From DASPXY01 sp038227745 (lineage in GTDB: Bacteria > Planctomycetota > Planctomycetia > Gemmatales > Gemmataceae), in contig JBBRPS010000635.1 in the NCBI GenBank assembly GCA_038227745.1, forward strand, positions 1 to 6,203: 6,203 bases of DNA, given 5' to 3'. The notes under the pieces were generated by a model that worked only from the letters and a program-made list of their open reading frames with translations, had not been told where the DNA came from and searched no databases. This document shows positions 1-5,297 of the stretch, piece after piece. The position numbers and the translations under genes were made by a program. The first letter of the stretch is position 1; each line of letters opens with the position of its first letter.

Positions 1-1
1 C

Positions 2-955
2 AACATCCGCGACCTGCTGGTGCTGGCGCGGGCGGACGTGGTCGAGCAGATCGACTTCCGGCGGCTGCAAGTATCCGGCACCACGTTCGTGCAGCACGAC
101 TACCGCAACCTTGAGGCGGACCTGGTACTGACGGCCCCGCTGCGCATGAAGGGGCGGGAGCGGCAGATCCTGCTGTACATCCTTATCGAGCATCAATCGG
201 AACCGGATGAATTGATGCCGCTGCGGTTGCTGACCTACCTGGACGGCGTCTTCAACAAGCAGGTGCGCGACTGGAAAACCGCCCACGGCACGACGCGTGG
301 CATTCGACTGCAGCCGGTGCTGCCGGTGGTGTTCTACACGGGGTCGCGCCGCTGGGAGGACGTCGGCAGCCTGACGGATCTGATCGAGGAAGGGGCGCGC
401 TTCGCGGCGGTGACGCCGAGGCTGACGCCGCTGTTCCTCAACCTGGGCGGGACGGAGCCGGAGCGGTTGGAGGCGGAGGGCGGTTGGTTCGGGCAACTGC
501 TGCGGGTGGTACGCGCCGGTCGGGCGGATGAGCGCGAGTTCCGCGGCGTGCTGCGCGAGGTGGTGGGGCGGTTGGAGGAGATGCCGCCGGAGCAGAGAGA
601 ACGCTGGCGGGAGTTGATGTCGTACCTCGATGCGTTCGTATATCATACACGGAGTAGGCCGGAGGTGGCGCCGCTGCTGCAGGTCATCACGACCTCGCTG
701 CGATCCGAGGACAACAGGCGAGAGGTAGAAGCCATGCAAAAGACGATGGCCGAGGTGCATAAAGATTTGGGGAACCTTGAGGGGAAGCGCGAGACCTTAT
801 TGTTCCAGCTTCGTGAGCGTTTCGGGGAGATACCCGCGGAGATCGTCGCCACGGTCGAGACCACCGCGAGCCTCGAACCTCTGCAGCAGTGGCTGAAGCG
901 GGTCGTCAAGGTGCAGACGCTTGAGGAAGTCGGGATCGCTCCGACGTCCGAGTAG
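2..955 (+). CDS. Rpn-family (PF04754) recombination-promoting nuclease / putative transposase, 5'-truncated by window edge
   Basis: The frame is open from base 2, and the first residues (NIRDLLVLAR) match residues 27-36 of the complete paralog at 3566-4621. The true start therefore lies outside the window, and the GTG at 20 is internal. 317 residues are visible. The PD-(D/E)XK-like core is present: Asp40 in LEADLVL, then ILIEHQSEPDELMPLR with the Glu63-x-Gln65 variant of the (D/E)xK motif and Asp69. A charged helical stretch (around residues 235-262) follows, then a DUF4351-like tail with RFGEIP and TLEEVGI. Rpn proteins are known as DNA endonucleases that stimulate RecA-independent recombination; this role is inferred here from homology only. 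The stop at 953-955 is early relative to the paralogs: the frame continues as AKKRRR to a second TAG at 974-976, matching the basic tails of the other copies. The gene is convergent with the candidate template repeat downstream. Confidence 0.88.
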   Translation, partial: NIRDLLVLARADVVEQIDFRRLQVSGTTFVQHDYRNLEADLVLTAPLRMKGRERQILLYILIEHQSEPDELMPLRLLTYLDGVFNKQVRDWKTAHGTTRGIRLQPVLPVVFYTGSRRWEDVGSLTDLIEEGARFAAVTPRLTPLFLNLGGTEPERLEAEGGWFGQLLRVVRAGRADEREFRGVLREVVGRLEEMPPEQRERWRELMSYLDAFVYHTRSRPEVAPLLQVITTSLRSEDNRREVEAMQKTMAEVHKDLGNLEGKRETLLFQLRERFGEIPAEIVATVETTASLEPLQQWLKRVVKVQTLEEVGIAPTSE

Positions 956-961
956 GCGAAA

Positions 962-1033
962 AAACGCAGGAGGTAGCCGCCATGCCACGGACGAAGGTCG
1001 CGATACCTCCAGCCAGGATCCTCGACGCGACAA
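962..1033 (+). repeat. Downstream flank shared by rpn copies (copy 1)
   Basis: Aligns without gaps to 5121-5192 downstream of the decayed third rpn copy. Shared blocks include AAACGCAGGA, GTAGCCGCCA, CGGACGA and AGGATCCT. The first 15 bases encode basic residues in the ancestral reading frame, and the rest is non-coding. A shorter similar junction (AGGTAGAAACCATGC) ends the intact rpn at 4621. The conserved flank suggests that the rpn genes were duplicated together with non-coding DNA. Confidence 0.6.
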
Positions 1034-1040
1034 GGTGAGA

Positions 1041-1093
1041 CGCAAGCCCGACGCGCCCGTGAGGGGATTCCTCGCTGGCGCGTCGGGCTTGTG
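1041..1093. repeat. Strong inverted repeat (REP-like palindromic element or hairpin)
   Basis: The arms CAAGCCCGACGCGCC (1043-1057) and GGCGCGTCGGGCTTG (1077-1091) are perfectly complementary over 15 bp. They extend by a G-T wobble and a C-G pair to 1041/1093. The 19-base loop carries a further GAGG/CCTC pairing. No T-tract follows in either direction, so an intrinsic terminator is not well supported, although the element lies between convergent units and could still help end transcripts. The sequence looks like an intergenic palindromic repeat. A related single arm (AGCCCGAGGCGCCAGCGAGG, about 5204-5223) sits at the equivalent place after the third rpn copy. Confidence 0.75.
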
Positions 1094-1149
1094 TCCCAGC
1101 GGCTCGGTTGGGAGAGAAACGGCCGGCCGGAGCGTTCGGCGCGCGCCTA

Positions 1150-1220
1150 CCAGACCCTGCCGGCCTCCTTGCAATTTGGCCGGCGCGCACGGGCCGCGCC
1201 GACACCGGCACAGGGTCTGG
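1150..1220. repeat. Structured inverted repeat just 3' of the candidate template repeat
   Basis: CCAGACCCTG (1150-1159) pairs perfectly with CAGGGTCTGG (1211-1220). The stem can continue with CCGG (1160-1163) on CCGG (1205-1208) past a two-base bulge. An alternative inner stem is CCGGCC (1160-1165) with GGCCGG (1178-1183). On the minus strand it lies 73 bases 3' of the FGE-tail repeat. Structured RNA 3' of the template is required for cDNA synthesis in the Bordetella phage DGR, so the position fits, but the functional link here is inference. Confidence 0.45.
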
Positions 1221-1292
1221 ACTTCCAGCGCCACGCCCGACGCCTCCGTGAAGGCGCCGGCTCTGGGCTTGCCGGTTCCGGCAGGTTTGGAA

Positions 1293-1420
1293 GTGCTGGC
1301 AGGCGCAGACCCGGAAACCGCTATGCTGATCACGGTTGCCCGGCGCGTTCCTGTTACGGTTGGCGGACCGGCAGTTCCTGGCGTTGTTGTTCCAGGAGCC
1401 GCCACGCAACACACGGGCCT
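1293..1420 (-). repeat. Candidate diversity-generating retroelement template repeat (TR); otherwise an FGE-gene 3' fragment
   Basis: Read on the minus strand, these 128 bases encode ARVLRGGSW, then NNNARNCRSANRNRNAPGNR, then DQHSGFRVCACQ: the tail of an FGE-fold domain with no gene attached. The element aligns without gaps to the last 128 bases of both FGE genes in the window (1603-1730, 5301-5428), and clear similarity stops at the same points on both sides. All eight Asn codons are AAC, the codon typical of DGR templates because adenine mutagenesis of it cannot create a stop. Each is changed in both genes, chiefly at adenines. In the core 1333-1420, 9 of 19 template adenines but 2 of 69 other bases differ from the nearer gene. 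The stop of the genes (GAC TGA) is replaced here by CAC TTC. Against the idea, the block at 1321-1332 differs at non-adenines too, and no reverse transcriptase is in the window. A decayed gene fragment is the alternative. Confidence 0.65.
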
Positions 1421-1448
1421 ATGACCCTGCCCCTTACCTCTCTTATCG

Positions 1449-1466
1449 GCGGCGGCCGGCCGCCGC
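1449..1466. repeat. Perfect 18-bp GC palindrome
   Basis: GCGGCGGCCGGCCGCCGC is its own reverse complement with no loop. It lies 29 bases upstream (minus-strand sense) of the candidate template repeat. It could be a protein-binding site or a cruciform-forming sequence; a chance GC-rich palindrome cannot be excluded. Confidence 0.5.
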
Positions 1467-1487
1467 TGCACTCCAAATCGGCGGCGC

Positions 1488-1536
1488 TGTCCGATAAATT
1501 ACAACAATAAGATACCTTTAATATCTCTTAAATAAT
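1488..1536 (-). promoter_or_regulatory. AT-rich island upstream of the template repeat
   Basis: An abrupt AT-rich run (GATAAATTACAACAATAAG, then ATACCTTTAATATCTCTTAAATAAT on the plus strand) sits in otherwise GC-rich DNA between the end of the kinase gene and the candidate template. It could hold a minus-strand promoter for the template RNA or a transcription end region, but I cannot place confident -35 and -10 boxes. Confidence 0.25.
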
Positions 1537-1551
1537 CGGGTCGGCGCGGAT

Positions 1552-1566
1552 CCCCGCTGCGCGGGG
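1552..1566 (-). terminator. GC hairpin downstream of the kinase-FGE gene
   Basis: CCCCGC (1552-1557) and GCGGGG (1561-1566) form a 6-bp stem with a 3-base loop, 33 bases past the minus-strand stop codon at 1600. No U-tract follows immediately, so factor-independent termination is doubtful. A weaker relative (CCCG/CGGG, 5247-5259, in a similar GGATCCCCGCT context) sits after the second FGE gene. DGR targets can carry a hairpin just downstream of the variable repeat that assists retrohoming; this one is farther away than in the studied phage system. Confidence 0.35.
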
Positions 1567-1599
1567 AGAGTGTAAAGAGGACAAAAAGCAAGTGGTAAC

Positions 1600-3411
1600 T
1601 CAGTCCTGGCAGGCGCACACCCGGACACCGAGGATCTGACGCCGGTAGCCCGGCGCGTCCCTGTAACGGCGGGCGGACCGGCAGTACCTGGCATCGTAGC
1701 TCCAAGAGCCGCCACGCAACACACGGGCCTTGCCGCTATTGACACTTTGAGGGTCTTTTATATCCTTATCTGGATATGGCCCGTACCAGTCCTGACACCA
1801 CTCGGCGACGTTGCCGTGCATGTCGTGCAGCCCCCACGCATTCGCCGGAAAACTGCCCACCAGAGTGGTCTGCTGCCGATACTCCCCCTTCTTGCCCTTG
1901 CCATAGGGATAGTTGCCATCGTAGTTGACCTGGTCCGTCGTGATGGTTTCCCCAAAGGAGAACGGCGTCGTCGTTCCAGCCCGGCAGGCATATTCCCATT
2001 CCGCCTCCGTCGGCAGCCGGTACGCCTTGCCCTCCTTCGCACCGAGCTTCTTGCAAAACTCCTGGCAGTCTTCCCATGACACCATTTCCACGGGGCGGTC
2101 GTCGCCCTTGAAGTGGCTGGGATTGTAGCCCATCACCGCCCGCCACTGCCCCTGCGTCACGGGATGGATCCCCATGCAGAAACCCTTCGTCAGCGTCACG
2201 CGATGCTGCGTCTCGTCGTCGTTTCGTTTCGCCTCACTCGCCGGGCTGCCCATCAGAAAACTGCCGGGTGGGATCCACGCGAGCTTCATGCCGAGGGAAC
2301 TCATAAGGATCTCCCCTGCACGCCGCGCCTTCGGCGCTGCCGGGGGCGCCAGTGGGGGGAGTTCGCGGATAGACATGGAGATAGGGGTCAGGGTCGCCTG
2401 CGGGTCGGCGGGCACCTCGAAGCGGCCCTGGCAGCCAGGGCACCGCATCCGCTTGCCCACGAACGCGGGCGGTACCTTCAACCGCCGGCCGCACTGCGGG
2501 CACGCAACGCGAAGCTCCTCTGACGCCGGAACCTTCTCCACGGTCATTGCCGGCGGTTGACGGGCTGCCACACCACGAAGGTAGGCGTCCAGGTCCGCGG
2601 CCAGTTCGGCCATGCCGGTGTGACGCTCCTTCGGCTCCTTGGCCAGCGTTTTCAGACAGACTGCCTCCAGCTCGCGGTCCAGGTCCGCCCGCAGCGTCGT
2701 GGGTGACGGAGGCGGCACCATCAGAATCTGGTAGAAGAGAACCCGCAGATCGGGGGCGTCGAAGGGGAGTCGCCCCGTCAGCAATTCAAAGAGGATCATC
2801 CCGAGGCTGTACACGTCCGTCGCCGGACTCATGGCCTTGCCGTCCCCGTTGGCCAGTTCCGGCGGCATGTACGCCGGAGTGCCGAGCGCCTTGCCGGTGG
2901 TGGTGAAACGTGGCCCCTCGCCTCCGAGCGCACAGGCCAGCCCGAAATCCATCAGCATGGGCGCACCGTCGGCGCGCAGCATAATGTTGTGCGGCTTGAG
3001 ATCGCGGTGGATCACCTGCCGCTCGTGCAAGGTCTGTAATGCCAGGGCGAGGCGACGGACCAGTTCGGCGGCCTCTTCCTGCTTCCAGCAGCGCTCGGGA
3101 CCGACCAGGCGGGAGAGCGCGTTGCCCTCAATGAAGGGCATGGTCAGGTAGTGGACTCCCTCGATCTCGCCGACCGCGTACACCGGGCAAATGTAGGGAT
3201 GGTGAACGCTCTGGGCGAGGCGAGCCTCACGATGAAAGCGCTCGATGAGCTTCGGGCCGTCCCCCTCGCGGACGAGCGGGATCTTGAGGGCGACCTGGCA
3301 GCGCAGTTGCGTGTCCTCGGCCAGGTAGACGGCGCCCATGCCGCCCTCGCCCAGCTTCCGCAGGACGCGAAAGTGGCCGAACAACTGGGGAAACGTCGCG
3401 AAGGTGGACAT
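1600..3411 (-). CDS. Ser/Thr protein kinase with zinc ribbon and C-terminal FGE/SUMF1-fold domain; candidate DGR variable protein
   Basis: 603 residues. The N-terminal Hanks-type kinase domain (about 14-280) is complete: glycine loop GEGGMG (21-26), Lys43 in VALK, Glu62, catalytic HRDLKPHN with Asp137 and Asn142, DFG (155-157), GTPAYMPPE (177-185) and Asp199 in DVYSLG. A predicted active kinase is therefore expected. A CPQC...CPGC zinc ribbon (Cys304, 307, 324, 327) and a Pro/Ala-rich linker follow. The FGE-sulfatase domain (about 366-603) carries LAWIPPGSFLMG, RLPTEAEWEYACRAGT, MHGNVAEWCQDWYG and ARVLRGGSW. Only one Cys (577) lies near the FGE catalytic-pair site, so formylglycine synthesis is unlikely and ligand binding more plausible. 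I see no transmembrane segment, which suggests a cytoplasmic protein. The ATG at 3411 gives the full kinase fold; its ribosome site is weak. The last 43 codons match the repeat at 1293-1420. A divergent promoter is shared with the rpn at 3566. Confidence 0.93.
   Translation of the reverse strand: MSTFATFPQLFGHFRVLRKLGEGGMGAVYLAEDTQLRCQVALKIPLVREGDGPKLIERFHREARLAQSVHHPYICPVYAVGEIEGVHYLTMPFIEGNALSRLVGPERCWKQEEAAELVRRLALALQTLHERQVIHRDLKPHNIMLRADGAPMLMDFGLACALGGEGPRFTTTGKALGTPAYMPPELANGDGKAMSPATDVYSLGMILFELLTGRLPFDAPDLRVLFYQILMVPPPSPTTLRADLDRELEAVCLKTLAKEPKERHTGMAELAADLDAYLRGVAARQPPAMTVEKVPASEELRVACPQCGRRLKVPPAFVGKRMRCPGCQGRFEVPADPQATLTPISMSIRELPPLAPPAAPKARRAGEILMSSLGMKLAWIPPGSFLMGSPASEAKRNDDETQHRVTLTKGFCMGIHPVTQGQWRAVMGYNPSHFKGDDRPVEMVSWEDCQEFCKKLGAKEGKAYRLPTEAEWEYACRAGTTTPFSFGETITTDQVNYDGNYPYGKGKKGEYRQQTTLVGSFPANAWGLHDMHGNVAEWCQDWYGPYPDKDIKDPQSVNSGKARVLRGGSWSYDARYCRSARRYRDAPGYRRQILGVRVCACQD
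1603..1730 (-). repeat. Candidate DGR variable repeat 1 (3' end of kinase-FGE gene)
   Basis: Aligns base for base with 1293-1420 (constant offset 310). The eight template AAC codons become AGC, TAC, GAT, TAC, CGC, TAC, GAC and TAC, that is N to S, Y, D, Y, R, Y, D and Y. Every one of these changes hits a template adenine, with a single extra C-to-T in the GAT codon. In the core the only other difference is a silent TCC/TCT. The first 25 bases on the minus strand are identical to the template. The residues affected (571-589) lie in the surface-exposed end of the C-type-lectin-like fold that DGRs usually diversify. Toward the very end (1618-1642) non-adenine changes also appear. Confidence 0.65.
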
Positions 3412-3451
3412 GGCGGTCGAGCCTGCTGCTTCCGAGATTAGATTCCCTCCG

Positions 3452-3481
3452 ATGATACCAGACGGCAGAGACGAGTGTCAG
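3452..3481 (-). promoter_or_regulatory. Putative sigma70-type promoter for the kinase-FGE gene
   Basis: Minus strand: CTGACA (3481-3476) as -35, an 18-base spacer, and TATCAT (3457-3452) as -10, each five of six to consensus. A start near 3445 would leave about 34 bases of leader before the ATG at 3411. It sits in the 154-base divergent interval. This is pattern match only. Confidence 0.4.
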
Positions 3482-3513
3482 CCACTTTCTGCAATCGCGT
3501 GACGAGCGCAATG

Positions 3514-3541
3514 TGGACCGGCGCGGCGCCGACGCTATCAT
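3514..3541 (+). promoter_or_regulatory. Putative promoter for the complete rpn gene
   Basis: TGGACC (3514-3519, four of six), a 16-base spacer and TATCAT (3536-3541, five of six) lie just ahead of the ribosome site GAGGGA (3555-3560) and the ATG at 3566. The same TATCAT hexamer appears as the opposing promoter's -10. The weak -35 keeps confidence low. Confidence 0.3.
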
Positions 3542-3565
3542 GGCAGCAACCGAAGAGGGACGCTC

Positions 3566-4621
3566 ATGCCCGATCAAGGCGCCCGCAAGTCCATCCGCAG
3601 CTTCTTCGCCAATGCGTTCAAGCTGCTCCTGCACAATGCCGACAATGTCCGCGATCTGCTGGTGCTGGCGCGGCCGACGGTGGTCGAACTGATCGACTTC
3701 CGGGGCCTGGAAGTGATCGGCTCGACCTTCGTGCAGCGCGACTACCGCAACCTCGAATCGGACGTCGTGCTGAAGGTGCCCTTGCGGCTCAAGGGCCGAA
3801 AAGGGCGGCAGATCCTGCTGTACATCCTGATCGAGCACCAATCGGAGCCGGACGAACTGATGCCGCTGCGCGTGCTGGAGTACGTGGTGGCGCTCTACAA
3901 ATGGCAGTCGCGCGAATGGGAGACGGCGCACGGCTCGCTCCGCGGCGTGCGGCTGCAGCCGGTGCTGCCGCTCGTCTTCTACACGGGGACGCGGACCTGG
4001 ACCGACATCGGCATCCTGAGCGACGCGATCGAGGAGGGCGAGCGGTTCAAGGACGTGATGCCGTTGCTGCGGCCGCTATTCCTGAACCTCCGCGAGACGG
4101 CGCCGGACCGGCTGGAAACGGAGGGCGGCTTCTTTGGGCAGGTGCTGCGCCTGGTGCGCGAGCGGCGGGCGAAGTCGCGGGAACTCCGCGGCGTGCTGCG
4201 CGCGGCGCTGCGCCGACTGGCGGAGATGCCGCCGGAGCAGCAGCAGCGCTGGAAGGATCTGCTTACGTTTATCGGCGCCTTCCTGTACCATGAACGCGCG
4301 GAATCCGAATTGCCGGGATTGTTTGAGCTTATCGACGCCTCGGTGCAAACCGACGAACACAAGCGGGAGGTGAAGATCATGCGCCGGACCATGGCCGAGA
4401 AGTTGGAGGAAGACGGAGCGGTCCGATTTGGCCGCCAAACCCTGCTTGCCCTGCTTGGCAAGCGCTTCGGCGAGGTGCCTTCGGACATCGCGGCCACGGT
4501 CGAAATGACGGTCGATCTGGAACGACTGGCCGCCTGGCTCGACCGCTTCGCGACGGCGACGACCCTCGAAGAAATCGGAATCCTTCCGGCGTCGGAGGGG
4601 AGGCGAAGAGGCAAGAGGTAG
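3566..4621 (+). CDS. Rpn-family (PF04754) recombination-promoting nuclease / putative transposase, complete
   Basis: 351 residues. The ATG follows GAGGGA at 5 bases spacing and opens MPDQGARKSIRSFFANAF, a plausible Rpn N-terminus. The nuclease core has Asp66 in LESDVVL and ILIEHQSEPDELMPLR with Glu90-x-Gln92 and Asp96, a PD-(D/E)XK variant typical of the family. A mid region (about 110-230) contains LPLVFYTG and FLNLRE. A charged segment (EVKIMRRTMAEKLEE) precedes a DUF4351-like tail with KRFGEVP, TTLEEIGIL and a basic end (GRRRGKR). The family is known for DNA endonuclease activity promoting RecA-independent recombination and gene transfer; activity here is inferred from intact motifs. The gene is divergent from the kinase-FGE gene and clearly paralogous to the gene at 2-955 and the remnant at 4692-5135. 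It is the only copy seen whole in the window. Confidence 0.92.
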   Translation: MPDQGARKSIRSFFANAFKLLLHNADNVRDLLVLARPTVVELIDFRGLEVIGSTFVQRDYRNLESDVVLKVPLRLKGRKGRQILLYILIEHQSEPDELMPLRVLEYVVALYKWQSREWETAHGSLRGVRLQPVLPLVFYTGTRTWTDIGILSDAIEEGERFKDVMPLLRPLFLNLRETAPDRLETEGGFFGQVLRLVRERRAKSRELRGVLRAALRRLAEMPPEQQQRWKDLLTFIGAFLYHERAESELPGLFELIDASVQTDEHKREVKIMRRTMAEKLEEDGAVRFGRQTLLALLGKRFGEVPSDIAATVEMTVDLERLAAWLDRFATATTLEEIGILPASEGRRRGKR

Positions 4622-4691
4622 AAACCATGCGGACGCTCCACGGGGAACGGCGACGGCAGGGCGCGACCGTGGCCAGGCAGGACACGCTGCG

Positions 4692-5135
4692 GTGTCAACG
4701 GAGGACGTGCTGCCTGAGGTGGGGGTACGCCTGGAGGAAATGGCGATGACGGAGAACGGACGCTGGCGAGAGTTTATGGCGTTCATCATTGCGCTCGTGT
4801 ATCATGAGCGACCGATGTCGGAGGTGCCGAGGCTGCTCGAAGACATGGTGAGCTCCTTGCGCTCCGAGGACAAACGGCAGGAGGTGGAAGCCATGCAAAA
4901 GACGATGGCCCAAGCGCTTGAAGAGAAGGGAAAACTCGAAGGGAAGCGCGAGACGCTGCTGCAGATGCTGTGCAAGCGCTTCGGCGAAGTGCCGGCGGCG
5001 ATGCGGACGACCATCGAGACGACCGAAGACTTGCAGCAGTTCAAGGAGTAGGTGGACGCCGCCCTCGACGCCAAGACCCTTGAGGAAGTGGTCATCGCTC
5101 CGGCGTCCGCGAAGCCGACGAAACGCAGGAAGTAG
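4692..5135 (+). pseudogene. Decayed C-terminal remnant of a third Rpn-family gene, with in-frame amber stop
   Basis: Similarity to the other two copies begins about 4707 (VLPEVGVRLEEM against VLREVVGRLEEM) and covers only their last third: the WREFMAF...LVYHE block, SLRSEDKRQEVEAMQKTMA, LEGKRETLL and KRFGEVP. The nuclease core is absent. The frame hits TAG at 5049-5051 after LQQFKE, then continues without any frameshift as VDAALDAKTLEEVVIAPAS and a basic KPTKRRK tail to TAG at 5133-5135. This is the ending expected of an intact copy, so the 5049 stop is probably a TGG (Trp) to TAG change. A 119-residue product starting at GTG 4692 is possible but would have no catalytic residues. It is most similar to the copy at 2-955 and shares that copy's downstream flank. 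Confidence 0.85.
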
Positions 5136-5192
5136 CCGCCAGGCGCCGGACGATGGTCGAGATCAGTCCAGGTAGGATCCTGGACGTGGTAA
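5121..5192 (+). repeat. Downstream flank shared by rpn copies (copy 2)
   Basis: Ungapped match to 962-1033. It covers the last codons of the ancestral rpn frame and about 57 non-coding bases. Beyond it, at about 5204-5223, is a single arm resembling the inverted repeat that follows copy 1, which suggests one ancestral rpn-plus-palindrome unit. The remaining interval to 5297 holds a weak hairpin (5247-5259) and no gene. Confidence 0.6.
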
Positions 5193-5297
5193 CGTGGGTC
5201 ACCAGCCCGAGGCGCCAGCGAGGACTCTCCACAGCAGGGGCGGATCCCCGCTCCACGGGAAAGGAAAAGGGAAACACCGCAGATGGCAATGAGTAAA

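Larger units (their letters stand above)
956..1599. other. Gene-free interval between rpn and kinase-FGE gene
   Basis: I see no convincing protein-coding gene in this 644-base stretch. Long open frames exist on both strands, but their translations are low-complexity Arg/Ala/Pro/Gly strings without family motifs, as expected of GC-rich DNA. From left to right it holds the basic-tail codons of the preceding gene read past its stop (956-976), a flank shared with the third rpn copy (962-1033), a strong inverted repeat (1041-1093), a second structured stretch (1150-1220), the 128-base FGE-tail repeat (1293-1420), a perfect palindrome (1449-1466), an AT-rich island (about 1488-1536) and a GC-rich hairpin (1552-1566). 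Confidence 0.75.

Noticed and set aside
906..1412. A 168-residue minus-strand open frame through the template region
   Set aside because: Only its first 40 or so residues resemble a protein family (the FGE tail). The rest is Arg/Ala/Gly/Pro-rich with no motif, runs across palindromic DNA and overlaps the end of rpn copy 1. It is better explained as a repeat than as a gene.
1293..1420. A simple FGE pseudogene fragment as the preferred explanation
   Set aside because: It remains possible, but it does not explain the exclusive AAC usage, the concentration of changes at adenines of one strand in both genes, or similarity confined to the diversified end of the gene. It is kept as the alternative in the feature entry.
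1499..1745. Two short minus-strand open frames overlapping the 3' end of the kinase gene
   Set aside because: They are out-of-frame readings of the conserved FGE-tail sequence, which gives similar shadow frames at the other copies.
1600..3411. Annotating the C-terminal domain as an active formylglycine-generating enzyme
   Set aside because: Only one cysteine of the catalytic pair is present, no sulfatase gene is nearby, and the equivalent region is variable between paralogs.
3227..3931. A 234-residue minus-strand open frame across the divergent promoter and rpn
   Set aside because: It is the antisense shadow of the complete rpn gene plus an out-of-frame reading of the kinase start; it has no recognisable domain.
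3566..4621. Calling the rpn gene the transposase of an insertion sequence
   Set aside because: No terminal inverted repeats or target-site duplications are visible around it. The family name 'putative transposase' reflects PD-(D/E)XK homology, not a demonstrated IS.
4627..4746. A short open frame from the ATG just after the complete rpn, preceded by an AGAGGT ribosome-like motif
   Set aside because: The ATG context is part of the flank conserved after rpn genes, and the frame reads out of phase through the third rpn remnant with no recognisable product.
4076..4789. Long minus-strand frames antisense to the complete rpn gene
   Set aside because: They arise from GC-rich codon bias opposite a well-supported gene; their translations are low in complexity.
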